Shown: piece after piece, positions 15,495 to 24,362 of the stretch
How the letters are laid out: every line of letters begins with the position of its first letter
Position numbering within the stretch: the stretch's first letter is position 1
Origin: G963662265 sp963668545
GTDB lineage: Bacteria; Spirochaetota; Spirochaetia; CADAEX01
Reading direction: 5' to 3'
DNA length: 64,000 nt
NCBI GenBank assembly: GCA_963668545.1
Contig: OY764868.1
Coordinates: forward strand, 1,426,001-1,490,000
Program-made: the position numbers and the translations under genes
The notes under the pieces: model-generated
Seen by the model: only the letters and a program-made list of their open reading frames with translations
Database searches by the model: none
Told to the model about the DNA's origin: nothing

Positions 15495-16364
15495 ATGACA
15501 GCAGAAAGAACTAGGCTTTATAACAGCCAGTCAAATGATGAAAATGTATTATCAATCTATCTTAAAGAAATTAATGCAATACCGCTTCTTTCAAGAGAAG
15601 ATGAGGATAAATATGCCAGGCTTGCAGCTGATGGCGATGAAAAGGCAAGAGAGATACTTATTAAATCCAATCTCCGTTTTGTTGTTAATGTTGCCAAGAA
15701 ATATCAGAACAAGGGAATTCCCCTTTCTGATCTTATCAATGAAGGTAATATAGGTTTGATGAATGCAATAGAAAAGTATGATGTCGACCGCGGCTATCAT
15801 TTTATTTCATATGCAGTATGGTGGATAAAACAGTCAATTCTCAAGTCAATAGGCGAAAAATCAAGAATGATAAGGCTGCCGTTAAACAGAGCAGGTGAAC
15901 TGGTGCAGATAGAAAGGGCAAAAAAGGAACTACTTTCAGAGAATGGCATTGATCCCGAGCTTCAGGAAATAGCTGATGCAGTAGGACTTGATGAGGAACA
16001 TGTAAGAGATCTCATTGATATATCACGTGATCTTGTTTCTATAGATAATCCTGTAAAGTCAGGTGAAAAAGAATCTGCACTTCTGAGTGATTATATTGTT
16101 GATAATAAGACACCTCAGCCGGAAGATATTGTTATTGACAGTTCTCTCAAGGAGGAAATAAACAAACTTCTTGAAACACTTTCAGAAAAGGAAGCTGATA
16201 TAATTGAACAGAGATTCGGTCTTAACGGTATTATACCTATGTCGCTGAAGGAAATTGGAGACAGATATAACCTGACAAAAGAAAGGATAAGACAGATAGA
16301 AAAGAAAGCTATTGACAGAATGAAACATGTTTCAAGAAGCCGTTATCTGGAAGCTTTTGTTTGA
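15495..16364 (+). CDS. Group-2 (RpoS-like) sigma-70-family sigma factor
   Basis: The 289-residue protein has region 1.2 (DENVLSIYLKEINAIPLLSREDE), region 2 (NLRFVVNVAKKYQNKGIPLSDLINEGNIGL and then YHFISYAVWWIKQSI), region 3 and region 4 (GLNGI, MSLKEIGDRYNLTKERIRQIEKKAIDRM). It lacks the long N-terminal region 1.1 and non-conserved insert of a housekeeping RpoD, so it is an alternative group-2 factor. It is preceded by a near-perfect sigma-54 promoter, which makes it a likely second tier of a sigma cascade. GAGAGGTG lies 6 bases before the ATG. The regulon is unknown; a stationary-phase, stress or host-adaptation role would be inference from RpoS analogues. Confidence 0.92.
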   Translation: MTAERTRLYNSQSNDENVLSIYLKEINAIPLLSREDEDKYARLAADGDEKAREILIKSNLRFVVNVAKKYQNKGIPLSDLINEGNIGLMNAIEKYDVDRGYHFISYAVWWIKQSILKSIGEKSRMIRLPLNRAGELVQIERAKKELLSENGIDPELQEIADAVGLDEEHVRDLIDISRDLVSIDNPVKSGEKESALLSDYIVDNKTPQPEDIVIDSSLKEEINKLLETLSEKEADIIEQRFGLNGIIPMSLKEIGDRYNLTKERIRQIEKKAIDRMKHVSRSRYLEAFV

Positions 16365-16410
16365 TATGATTTTTTTTCTATATTTTACAAATAATTAAAA
16401 AATAATATCG

Positions 16411-16447
16411 ATAACCGTAGGTGATAATACTTATTGCCTGCGGTTAT
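16411..16447 (+). terminator. Hairpin after the sigma factor gene
   Basis: ATAACCGTAGG (16411-16421) pairs with CCTGCGGTTAT (16437-16447) through 11 positions with one G-U, around a 15-base loop. It lies 47 bases after the sigma factor stop. The T tract is missing directly behind the stem, so it could be a weak terminator or a transcript-end stabiliser. Confidence 0.45.
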
Positions 16448-16448
16448 A

Positions 16449-16477
16449 TTGACATACATTTCTTTATAATTTAATCT
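16449..16477 (+). promoter_or_regulatory. Possible ppdK promoter
   Basis: TTGACA (16449-16454) is a perfect -35. The best -10 at 17-base spacing is TAATCT (16472-16477), which matches only partly. It lies right behind the hairpin and would give a leader of about 90 bases to ppdK. A short AAAAATCTTATTTTT hairpin is in that leader. Confidence 0.3.
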
Positions 16478-16574
16478 TATGTCGAAAAATCTTATTTTTC
16501 CGTTTTAGCTTTAAAAATAATGTTAATAAATATTCATTAATTTTATTAGAATTTATCTGGAGGTCAGAAAAGTA

Positions 16575-19232
16575 ATGTCAGAAAAATTTGTTTATTTCTT
16601 TGGTGGAGGATCTGCTGACGGTAAGGCAGAAATGAAGGAACTTCTCGGGGGAAAGGGTGCCAACCTTGCTGAGATGACTAATCTCGGTATTCCGGTTCCT
16701 CCCGGATTTACTATTTCAACAGGTGTATGTAAATCTTATTATGACAATAATAAAACTTACACAGATGCTGTTAAAGAGCAGGTTGCAGAAAATGTAGCAA
16801 AGCTTGAAAAAGTATTGGGACAGAAATTTGGAGATCCTTCCAATCCATTATTAGTATCTGTAAGATCAGGTGCTGCAGTTTCAATGCCTGGTATGATGGA
16901 TACAGTTCTCAACCTCGGTCTTACAGACGAAGTTGTTGAAGCTGTTGCAAAATCAACTGGAAATCCGAGATTTGCATGGGATGCATACAGAAGATTCATC
17001 CAGATGTTCGGTGATGTTGCAATGGGTGTTCCTCATCACGACTTTGAAGAAATTCTTGCAGGTGTAAAAAAAGAAAAAGGTGTAACAGAAGACCTTGATC
17101 TTGATGCAGATGATCTTAAAGAAGTTGTTACAAGATACAAAAAAGCATACAAAGACTACCTGAAGGAAGATTTTCCTCAGGATCCTATGACACAGCTCTG
17201 GGCAGCTATTGATGCTGTATTCGGTTCATGGAACAACCCGAGAGCAATCAAATACAGAGCAATCAACGGTATTGTCGGCCTTCTCGGAACAGCTGTAAAC
17301 GTTCAGTCAATGGTTTTCGGTAACTACGGCGATTCTTCAGGAACAGGTGTATGTTTCTCAAGAGACCCCTCTACAGGTGAAAACTACTTCTACGGTGAAT
17401 ACCTGATGAATGCTCAGGGAGAAGATGTTGTTGCAGGTATCAGAACTCCTGAAACACTTGCTTCACTTGAAAAAGCAGATCCGAAAATGTATAAAGAACT
17501 TGTCGGATACAAAGAAAAACTTGAAGACCACTACAGAGATATGCAGGATATCGAGTTCACAATTCAGGAAGGAAAACTCTACATTCTCCAGACAAGAAAT
17601 GCAAAGAGAACAGGTCCTGCTGCTGTAAGATGTGCAGTAGAAATGGTTGAAGAAGGTGCTATAACAAAAGAAACAGCTGTTACAAGAGTAACTCCTGATC
17701 AGCTTGATCAGCTTCTCCATCCGATGATTGACAAGAAAACAAAGGGTTCTCTCGAACTTCTTGCTAAAGGTCTCAATGCTTCTCCAGGCGCTGCATGCGG
17801 TCAGGTTGTTTTTACAGCAGATGAAGCAGAAAAATGGGTAGAAGAGGGCAAGAAAGTTCTCCTCGTGAGAAGGGACACATCTCCTGAAGATATCGGCGGT
17901 ATGGTAGTTGCTGAAGGTATTCTCACTTCAACAGGCGGTATGACTAGTCATGCAGCTGTAGTTGCAAGAGGTATGGGTACTCCCTGTGTTGCAGGCTGTA
18001 AAGAACTTGATATTACAAATAAAACAATCAAGGTTAAAGGCAAGGAAATCAAAGAAGGTGACTGGCTTACAATTGACGGATCAACCGGTGAAGTATTCAA
18101 CGGTGAAGTTCCTCTTGTAGAAGTTACTTTTGATGAAAGACTTACAAAATTCCTCTCATGGGCTGATGAAATAAGACTTTCTGCTGAAAGAAAGGGACTT
18201 CCTAAAGGTTTCCTCGTAAGAACAAATGCTGACCAGCCGCATGATGCAAAAGTTGCAAGAGATTTCGGTGCTGAAGGTATAGGTCTCTGCAGAACTGAGC
18301 ACATGTTCTTTGAAGGTGATAAACTCCAGTCATTCCAGGAAATGATTGTTGCAAAAGATGTTGCAGACAGAAAAAAAGCTCTTGCTAAAATACTTCCACT
18401 TCAGATTACTGACTTTGCAGGTATTTTTGAGGCAATGGATGGTCTTCCTGTAACTGTAAGACTTCTTGATCCGCCTCTTCATGAGTTTGTTCCACATACA
18501 GACGAAGATATAAAAGCACTTGCTTCTACAATTGGTATAACTGCTGCTGAACTCAAATCAAAAGTTGATTCACTCCACGAACTCAACCCGATGCTTGGTC
18601 ACAGGGGATGCCGACTTGGTATTTCTTTTCCTGAAATCTATGATATGCAGGTTGAAGCTATCATGACAGCTGCATGTGAGCAGACAAAGAAAGGAATAAA
18701 AGTTCTTCCTGAAATCATGATTCCTCTTGTAGGAACATATGTGGAACTCAAGATGCTCAGAGAAAATGCGGAAAAAGTTATTGCTTCTGTATTTGAAAAA
18801 CTGGGAATAAAAGTTGACTACAAGATCGGTACAATGATTGAGATTCCAAGAGCTGCTATTACAGCAGACGAAGTTGCTAAATATGCAGACTTCTTCTCAT
18901 TCGGTACTAACGACCTTACACAGATGACTTTCGGATACTCACGAGATGATATCGGCGGATTCCTCCCGGATTACCTCGGACAGGGTGTGCTTGAAAGAGA
19001 TCCTTTCCAGGCTATAGATCAGAGCGGTGTTGGCGTGCTTGTTGATATGGCTGCAAAAAAATCAAGAGCTCTCAAACCTGAGATCAAACTTGGTATCTGC
19101 GGTGAGCACGGCGGTGAAGGTTCTTCAATCGAATTCTGCTACAGAACAGGGCTTAACTATGTTTCATGTTCTCCATACAGAGTTCCGCTTGCAAGGCTTT
19201 CTGCAGCTCAGGCTGTACTCAAGAACAGATAA
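16575..19232 (+). CDS. ppdK: Pyruvate, phosphate dikinase
   Basis: It interconverts pyruvate + ATP + phosphate with PEP + AMP + PPi, giving a PPi-linked route in glycolysis or gluconeogenesis. The N-terminal ATP-grasp domain begins LLGGKGANLAEMTNLGIPVPPGF. The swivelling phosphohistidine domain has His459 in GGMTSHAAVVARGMGTPC. The TIM-barrel PEP/pyruvate domain holds GLCRTEHMF, the FGTNDLTQMT strand and the catalytic Cys842 in LGICGEHGGE. The 885-residue length is standard. GGAGG precedes the ATG. Codon choice is more uniform than in the neighbours (AGA, GTA, CTC/CTT), in line with high expression. A strong terminator follows. Confidence 0.97.
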   Translation: MSEKFVYFFGGGSADGKAEMKELLGGKGANLAEMTNLGIPVPPGFTISTGVCKSYYDNNKTYTDAVKEQVAENVAKLEKVLGQKFGDPSNPLLVSVRSGAAVSMPGMMDTVLNLGLTDEVVEAVAKSTGNPRFAWDAYRRFIQMFGDVAMGVPHHDFEEILAGVKKEKGVTEDLDLDADDLKEVVTRYKKAYKDYLKEDFPQDPMTQLWAAIDAVFGSWNNPRAIKYRAINGIVGLLGTAVNVQSMVFGNYGDSSGTGVCFSRDPSTGENYFYGEYLMNAQGEDVVAGIRTPETLASLEKADPKMYKELVGYKEKLEDHYRDMQDIEFTIQEGKLYILQTRNAKRTGPAAVRCAVEMVEEGAITKETAVTRVTPDQLDQLLHPMIDKKTKGSLELLAKGLNASPGAACGQVVFTADEAEKWVEEGKKVLLVRRDTSPEDIGGMVVAEGILTSTGGMTSHAAVVARGMGTPCVAGCKELDITNKTIKVKGKEIKEGDWLTIDGSTGEVFNGEVPLVEVTFDERLTKFLSWADEIRLSAERKGLPKGFLVRTNADQPHDAKVARDFGAEGIGLCRTEHMFFEGDKLQSFQEMIVAKDVADRKKALAKILPLQITDFAGIFEAMDGLPVTVRLLDPPLHEFVPHTDEDIKALASTIGITAAELKSKVDSLHELNPMLGHRGCRLGISFPEIYDMQVEAIMTAACEQTKKGIKVLPEIMIPLVGTYVELKMLRENAEKVIASVFEKLGIKVDYKIGTMIEIPRAAITADEVAKYADFFSFGTNDLTQMTFGYSRDDIGGFLPDYLGQGVLERDPFQAIDQSGVGVLVDMAAKKSRALKPEIKLGICGEHGGEGSSIEFCYRTGLNYVSCSPYRVPLARLSAAQAVLKNR

Positions 19233-19252
19233 TCTGAAAAGATTTAAAACAG

Positions 19253-19282
19253 GGCAGGGGATTCGAGTCTCCTGCCTTTTTT
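19253..19282 (+). terminator. Intrinsic terminator of ppdK
   Basis: GGCAGGGGA (19253-19261) pairs with TCTCCTGCC (19268-19276) with one mismatch or wobble and a 6-base loop, followed by six T (19277-19282). It starts 21 bases after the ppdK stop. Confidence 0.92.
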
Positions 19283-19283
19283 A

Positions 19284-19413
19284 GTTACAGGATGTAACTA
19301 TCCCGAGTGCGCAGGGATGCGCAAAAACGAGGGAGTTACAGGATGTAATATTATACCTGGCACAGAATCCTGAGTGAGGTGTGCGCAATAGGCACAGGGT
19401 TAGACAGGATGTC
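19284..19413 (+). repeat. Cluster of ACA-GGA-TGT hairpin repeats
   Basis: Three units carry ACAGGATGT inside complementary arms: GTTACA-GGA-TGTAAC (19284-19298), GTTACA-GGA-TGTAAT (19335-19349) and AGACA-GGA-TGTCT (19402-19414). The arms change together between copies. Between them lie GC-richer segments, GAGTGCGCAGGGATGCGCA (self-complementary TGCGCA arms) and GAGTGAGGTGTGCGCAATAGGCACAGGG, which look like diverged copies of each other. The sequence is unlike the surrounding AT-rich DNA. It may belong to a dispersed intergenic repeat family; copies elsewhere in the genome were not visible to me. Confidence 0.6.
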
Positions 19414-19458
19414 TTCACTGTAGGGTTATGGAAAGCGATAAAAGAGTTTTGTATTAAC

Positions 19459-20193
19459 ATGAAAGAAATAATAGGCCCTGATGAATTATACAGTGAATTA
19501 TACAATCATTACGGTCCGCAGGGATGGTGGCCTGTTATTATTGAAGACCATCAGTTTGAAAAGGATAACCGGGGATATCACAAAGAAAACCCTGTTTTTG
19601 AAACCAGCTTAAAAGATAAATTTGAAATAATAACAGGTGCGGTGCTTACACAGAATACAGCCTGGAAAAACGTTGAAAAATGCCTGATGAAGCTTAAGGA
19701 AAACAGTATTGATTCTGCTGGGTTGTTTCTTGAAAAGGATGAAAATGATATAAAGTCACTTATTAAATCATCAGGTTATTATAACCAGAAATATAAAAAG
19801 CTGAAAATTGTAATGGAATATCTTTGTGCAAAAGGTTACCTGACTGATAAAAAAAATTATGAAAACAGGATTCCCGAAAGAAGCGGACTTGTAGATCTCT
19901 GGGGAATAGGGGAAGAAACAGCTGATTCAATACTTCTGTATGCATTCAATGTCCCCACCTTTGTTATTGATATGTATACAAAACGTCTTACCGAAAGATT
20001 AAATCCGGACCTTAAAATGAAGAGTTATAAGGAATATAAAAAGTATTATGAAAATAATCTTGACAGGGATGTAGAACTATATAATGAATATCATGCACTG
20101 GTAGTTAAACATTGTGTGGAGAAATGCAGAAAAAAGCCTATCTGCAGTATGTGCTTTCTAAAAGAAAGGTGTTCATATTACCAAATAAGTTGA
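19459..20193 (+). CDS. Endonuclease III-related DNA glycosylase (COG2231 type)
   Basis: The 244-residue HhH-GPD protein resembles the COG2231/MagIII group: YNHYGPQGWWP, ITGAVLTQNTAWKNVEKC and SGYYNQKYKKLK precede the helix-hairpin-helix LWGIGEETADSILLYA. The catalytic Asp follows in FVIDMYTKRL. The bifunctional lyase lysine of Nth (GRKTA) is Glu here, so it should be a monofunctional base-excision glycosylase, perhaps for alkylated bases. Four cysteines near the C-terminus (C-x5-C-x2-C-x5-C) suggest a Fe-S cluster. The frame is open back to 19381, but that part is repeat DNA, so the ATG at 19459 is taken. No clear Shine-Dalgarno site is seen. Confidence 0.88.
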   Translation: MKEIIGPDELYSELYNHYGPQGWWPVIIEDHQFEKDNRGYHKENPVFETSLKDKFEIITGAVLTQNTAWKNVEKCLMKLKENSIDSAGLFLEKDENDIKSLIKSSGYYNQKYKKLKIVMEYLCAKGYLTDKKNYENRIPERSGLVDLWGIGEETADSILLYAFNVPTFVIDMYTKRLTERLNPDLKMKSYKEYKKYYENNLDRDVELYNEYHALVVKHCVEKCRKKPICSMCFLKERCSYYQIS

Positions 20194-20305
20194 TTTATAT
20201 AAATAATATATATAAGTAGACAGAATATACATTATCGGAAGCAATAATGAATTCAGCCGGTAAAATAAAAAGCTGAATATTCTATTTGGTTTACAGGTAA
20301 ACTGA

Positions 20306-20587
20306 TTATTTCTTTTCGCTTACCTTGTGGTATATGTAGATTACTGTCATTGATACAACAAGCGGAGGGAAAATATTTACAACGCCGTTTACCTTTGTAA
20401 GAGCATCAATAATCCATTTAAAATAATATTCAATTATTGCACCGAGGAATGAACCGATAATGGAGACAATAAGCACTCCCCAGAAGTTTCCTATAAAAGC
20501 CTTGTTGAAGACATAAAAGAAAACAAGAGCTGTTCCGAAACCAATAAGCAGGTAAACAAGCGCTATATTAAAGTAGTAAGAAAACAT
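20306..20587 (-). CDS. Small three-helix membrane protein
   Basis: The 93-residue product has hydrophobic helices at about residues 5-27, 34-55 and 72-88, with a glycine pattern IIGSFLGAIIE in helix 2. I do not recognise a characterised family; the glycine pattern is loosely like small transglycosylase-associated proteins, which is not enough for a call. GAGG lies 9 bases before the ATG. It is the last gene of the minus-strand run recA to here, 21 bases after the lipoprotein gene. A small GTTTAC/GTAAAC hairpin lies just past its stop. Confidence 0.7.
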   Translation of the reverse strand: MFSYYFNIALVYLLIGFGTALVFFYVFNKAFIGNFWGVLIVSIIGSFLGAIIEYYFKWIIDALTKVNGVVNIFPPLVVSMTVIYIYHKVSEKK

Positions 20588-20608
20588 AAAATCTGCCTCA
20601 ATAATTTT

Positions 20609-21274
20609 TTAATATGTTATGTAACCAAGCCATACAGGCTTGCTGTAGATATTATATACATTGTCATCTTTGCCGTATGCAAAAACATACATTGAAAGAG
20701 CAAGTTGTCCTGATGATCTGTCAGAATCACCAGAAACATGATCAGCCGGTATAAAAGTTTTATATTCAGTTTTTCCGGAAGTTGAATTATACTGTGTAAT
20801 ATTTCTTCTAAGGGTTCTATCAGAATAACCTGAGTATTCAACTCTTGGAGCTGTATCAGAAGAAACCTCATCAAAATATACTGTAAGTGTAAAGGATGTA
20901 TCCCTGTCTGAATAATCAACAGGAATCATCGGATAAGTTGTGGTTTCCTCTGTTGTGAGAACTGTGTTTAATCTTCTATACCCTACATTTTTAAGATCAT
21001 CAGGTTCAGGCTCTGATGTGTTGAATATTTTTTTATCATCATCTGCAATTTCAGAATGACTGTTATAGTATTTATAGTAAATCTCGTAACCCCTGAATAC
21101 TTCAGGATCATTATCTGATCTGTTGTATATTAAAGCTGAACTGGGAATACCCGGTTCAAAAGTGGTTACATTGGGAGCTGACAGATACGGAGATGTATAA
21201 AGACCGCAGGATGACGTAAATATTGTAATGAGTATAAATATTTTTAAATGTAAGAAAAAATTACGGGGTATCAT
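20609..21274 (-). CDS. Lipoprotein of unknown function
   Basis: The product (about 221 residues from the Met at 21274) has a hydrophobic N-terminus ending ITIFTSSCGLY, a good lipobox with Cys as the +1 residue, so it should be an envelope lipoprotein. After it comes APNVTTFEPGIPSSALIYNRSDNDPEVFRGYEIYYKYY, a fibronectin-like beta pattern often seen in spirochaetal lipoproteins; the rest is Tyr- and Thr-rich beta sequence. The frame is open to 21301. The ATG at 21274 is preferred because AGGGAGG lies just before it, although the spacing is short. The start overlaps the end of the cyclase gene, so the two are translationally coupled. Confidence 0.75.
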   Translation of the reverse strand: MIPRNFFLHLKIFILITIFTSSCGLYTSPYLSAPNVTTFEPGIPSSALIYNRSDNDPEVFRGYEIYYKYYNSHSEIADDDKKIFNTSEPEPDDLKNVGYRRLNTVLTTEETTTYPMIPVDYSDRDTSFTLTVYFDEVSSDTAPRVEYSGYSDRTLRRNITQYNSTSGKTEYKTFIPADHVSGDSDRSSGQLALSMYVFAYGKDDNVYNIYSKPVWLGYITY

Positions 21275-23651
21275 ACCCTCCCTTGACATCAAGAAGCTCA
21301 TAGATGAGTACAGGTTTGTTTTTACCCTTAACCCTTATATTGTCAAGTTCCCTTACAACAACATGTTCATTTACAAGTGCATGAGTGAACTCACTGATTA
21401 TGACATTTGTTTTATACTGCTTGTTTGTACCTTCAAGCCTTGCACCGAGGTTTACATTATCACCCATAAGTGTGTAGTTCATTCTACCCATGGATCCCAT
21501 GTTTCCTACTGTCATTACACCGGAATTAAGACCGATACCGATATTAATCCTTTTTTCTTCAGGCCATCCTTCATTCAGCTTGTGAAGTGCATCCATCTGT
21601 TTTAAGGCGCACTTGCATGCGAATAATGCATGTTCCTCCTGAGGAATCGGGGCACCCCAGAAGCACATTATTTCATCCCCTACATACTTATCAAGTGTAC
21701 CGTTAAACTCAAGGATTATATCTGTCATTGCTGTCAGATAAATATTAAGATGGTTTACAAGTTCCTGAGGTGTCATGGTTTCTGAAAGGGTTGTAAATCC
21801 CCTGATATCTGAAAAAAGAACTGTAAGGTTTTTGTCAACACCACCGAGTTCGGGAGGATTATCGAGAATCTGATCAACTACTGCAGGACTTACATATTTA
21901 CCGAACATGTTCTTAATCCTTTTCTTGTCCTTTTCCTCTGTCATAACCCTGTAGATTACAATAGATATGAAAGTAAGCGATCCTCCCAACGCAGGAGACG
22001 GGAAATCAAGTACTATGTTGAAATTGTCAAATATGATACTAGTTGTTATGAAATAGGCCGCTATTGAAACAATTGAAAAAAGTGCTGCCCAGAGGGTTGA
22101 TAGCCTTGAAGTAACTATAGCCGTAATAAAAACAAGAATAAACAGTAATAAAACATTTACCCATTTGTCCACTTCTGTAATAAATTTATTCATTATAATG
22201 GTGTTCAGTGAGTTTGCATGTATCTCGACACCATACATGAGTCCGTAAGGTGTTGTTTTTTCATCTGCTGCAATACCTCTTGCGAACGGGCCTGTCATGA
22301 GGATCTTGTTACCGACAGCTTTTGTTTTCGGCCATTTTGAAGGATCAGGACCAGGGGATTTCGCAGCATATCCTGAATAGGACCTGATTGGAAATGTCTG
22401 GTGTCCTCCGGGGTCTGCAGTTGAAGGATTTCCCATGAAATTTATAAGCATCTGTCCATGTTCATCTATCGGGATAATAATATCATCAAGAACCTTTTCA
22501 ACTCCCGGTTTCTTTAAAGAGCCGTCTTTATTATATTTAGGCTGTTTAACAGTTATCCTGTAAGGTTCCCATGACTGCTTTTCCGTATTGTAGACTTCAG
22601 GTGACGGTATTTTTATGTATTCCCCTACTTTCACCTCAAGATCTTCAGGCGATTTGTTGAAATACTGCATAGCAAGAGAAAGAGTTATTGAAGGAACAAA
22701 TGTGTCTTTGTATTTTTTTACAATAAAGTAATAACTGTCCTGCCCTTCTGCAGTTTTTGATTTAATTGGAGGAGAATTTGTCTGTATAGTATTTTTAAGA
22801 TCTGTAATCTGTTCCTCTGTAAGCGGATACTTTATCGGGTGATCAATTCCATTAATATCAGTCCATCCCAGTCTTTCAAAGTTTTTGTGATCAATGGTAA
22901 AGGATGGAGAAAGTTCTTCCAGATTAATTACATCCATAAGAATGGACGATTTTGAAATTAGACCCTGTCTTCTGTAGACCTTGTCGAAGTCTTCCCTGAA
23001 ATTTGCATGCCCGTAACCCCTGCATGCTCTTGCAAGAGGCTGAAGAGGCGGCTGAAGACCTGTATATGAGCTGATTGTATGCCAGTTCCCTTCGATATTT
23101 GTTATTCTGCCGTAGTTGTCATAAAGAAGTTCCTGTCTTTTTACATAATCGTCACGGATGGCATCTGACGGTGGTACTTCGTCCAGGACTGTTTCAAGAA
23201 AAACATTTCCGTTTTCCTTGATAGCTTCAACAAGAAGAGCATCATCGTAGGCTTTTCTTTCATCAGGTTCAATGAAAAAAACGTCAATAAATAATGCCCT
23301 TTCCCGTTCATTCTGGTTCTGTATCCTGGAAAAGGACTTTATAAGGTCTGCATGTCTGTATCTCGGAAAAGGCCATTTTCCGAATTTGTTGAGACTTCTG
23401 AAATCTATACCGACTATCATTATATCCGGTGATATATTCGGATTCTGTACAGACTGAGTTACACCTTCCTGGATATAGGTTTTCTGTGAGACATTTTTAA
23501 GGTAAAAATTGACATCAAGCATTTTCAACTTAAGCTTATTGGTAATATCAGTAAAGTTATCAACACCGATTATAAGGAAAAATATAAAAAGTGCTATTAT
23601 TATACCGAATATCTTTGTTTCAAATACTTTTATAGATCCCTTTTTACCCAC
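21261..23651 (-). CDS. CHASE2-domain class III adenylate cyclase
   Basis: The 796-residue membrane receptor has an N-terminal transmembrane helix (about 12-32) and a long extracytoplasmic CHASE2-type sensor region (about 60-490, with FRSLNKFGKWPFPRYRHADLI). Three transmembrane helices follow (about 500-575), then a cytoplasmic class III cyclase domain (about 600-780). The domain keeps both metal aspartates (FSDIRGFT, YVGDEIMCFWG), the adenine-selecting Lys in TLDKYVGD and Asp in LMGDNVN, and the transition-state Asn/Arg in NVNLGARLE. It should therefore make cAMP in response to an outside signal. It lies between a TPR membrane protein and a lipoprotein that may act with it. Confidence 0.92.
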   Translation of the reverse strand: MGKKGSIKVFETKIFGIIIALFIFFLIIGVDNFTDITNKLKLKMLDVNFYLKNVSQKTYIQEGVTQSVQNPNISPDIMIVGIDFRSLNKFGKWPFPRYRHADLIKSFSRIQNQNERERALFIDVFFIEPDERKAYDDALLVEAIKENGNVFLETVLDEVPPSDAIRDDYVKRQELLYDNYGRITNIEGNWHTISSYTGLQPPLQPLARACRGYGHANFREDFDKVYRRQGLISKSSILMDVINLEELSPSFTIDHKNFERLGWTDINGIDHPIKYPLTEEQITDLKNTIQTNSPPIKSKTAEGQDSYYFIVKKYKDTFVPSITLSLAMQYFNKSPEDLEVKVGEYIKIPSPEVYNTEKQSWEPYRITVKQPKYNKDGSLKKPGVEKVLDDIIIPIDEHGQMLINFMGNPSTADPGGHQTFPIRSYSGYAAKSPGPDPSKWPKTKAVGNKILMTGPFARGIAADEKTTPYGLMYGVEIHANSLNTIIMNKFITEVDKWVNVLLLFILVFITAIVTSRLSTLWAALFSIVSIAAYFITTSIIFDNFNIVLDFPSPALGGSLTFISIVIYRVMTEEKDKKRIKNMFGKYVSPAVVDQILDNPPELGGVDKNLTVLFSDIRGFTTLSETMTPQELVNHLNIYLTAMTDIILEFNGTLDKYVGDEIMCFWGAPIPQEEHALFACKCALKQMDALHKLNEGWPEEKRINIGIGLNSGVMTVGNMGSMGRMNYTLMGDNVNLGARLEGTNKQYKTNVIISEFTHALVNEHVVVRELDNIRVKGKNKPVLIYELLDVKGGYDTP

Positions 23652-23666
23652 TTGTATGTCTCCTTG

Positions 23667-24362
23667 TTATTTTATCAATTCAGAAGCTTTCAGGTAAATT
23701 ATACGGTCTCTGGCAAAATTTGTCCAACCACTATTTGAATAATTGTCGACGATCTCTGAATAGCTTTTCAGAGCTTTATCATAGTTTTCCGAAGATTCAG
23801 AAAGCCTTCCTATTGAAAAAAGAATTCCCGGAATATCAGGATAGGAATCTGAATATTTATCTTTTACAGATTCATATGTTTTAAGAGCTTCATCATAATT
23901 ACCAAGTTCCTCGCTGCAGACACCGCTGTTGTAAAGAGCAATAGGAGCAAGATAAGTATCGGAATACCTTTCTGCATATGCCTTGAATGACTCAGAGGAT
24001 TTCTCATATTCCTTTCTTGCAAAATAGATATTGCCTTTCATGAAAACAGCCCTCTGTCCTGCATAAAAGGAAGGATATTCCTTTATAAGTGAATCAAGAG
24101 AGTCGATTATTTTTTTAATATCATCATCTGACAGATCGCCGTCTTTTTCTGAAAGAAGATTGGAATAATCTGTCTGGATTTTTTCAATTGCAAGTGCAGA
24201 TTCTTCATTTTTGCCGGATTTGAAGTTAATTGAAACAGCTATACTTGAAACTGCAATTACAATAAGGACTGAAAAGATTATAATAATTTTACTGTAGTTT
24301 GAAAGAAAACTGTTCAGGCTGTTTAATATTTTATCTTTTCCTGTAATTTCATCCTGGTGCAT
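23667..24362 (-). CDS. Membrane-anchored TPR protein
   Basis: The 231-residue protein has one transmembrane helix near the N-terminus (about residues 24-46, after a cytoplasmic leader MHQDEITGKDKILNSL). A periplasmic region of about four tetratricopeptide repeats follows (for example EKSSESFKAYAERYSDTYLAPIALYNSG). The layout recalls YfgM/BamD-like envelope scaffolds but no specific family can be named. It sits directly after the sigma-54 activator gene with no gap and 15 bases before the cyclase gene, so it is part of the same operon. Confidence 0.85.
   Translation of the reverse strand: MHQDEITGKDKILNSLNSFLSNYSKIIIIFSVLIVIAVSSIAVSINFKSGKNEESALAIEKIQTDYSNLLSEKDGDLSDDDIKKIIDSLDSLIKEYPSFYAGQRAVFMKGNIYFARKEYEKSSESFKAYAERYSDTYLAPIALYNSGVCSEELGNYDEALKTYESVKDKYSDSYPDIPGILFSIGRLSESSENYDKALKSYSEIVDNYSNSGWTNFARDRIIYLKASELIK

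Noticed and set aside
19354..19372. CCTGGCACAGAATCCTGA as a second sigma-54 promoter
   Set aside because: The GG element is present but the bases 10 later are TG, not GC, so the invariant -12 element is missing. It also lies within the repeat cluster.
19381..19458. N-terminal extension of the endonuclease III-like protein
   Set aside because: It would translate the repeat cluster; family similarity starts just after the ATG at 19459.
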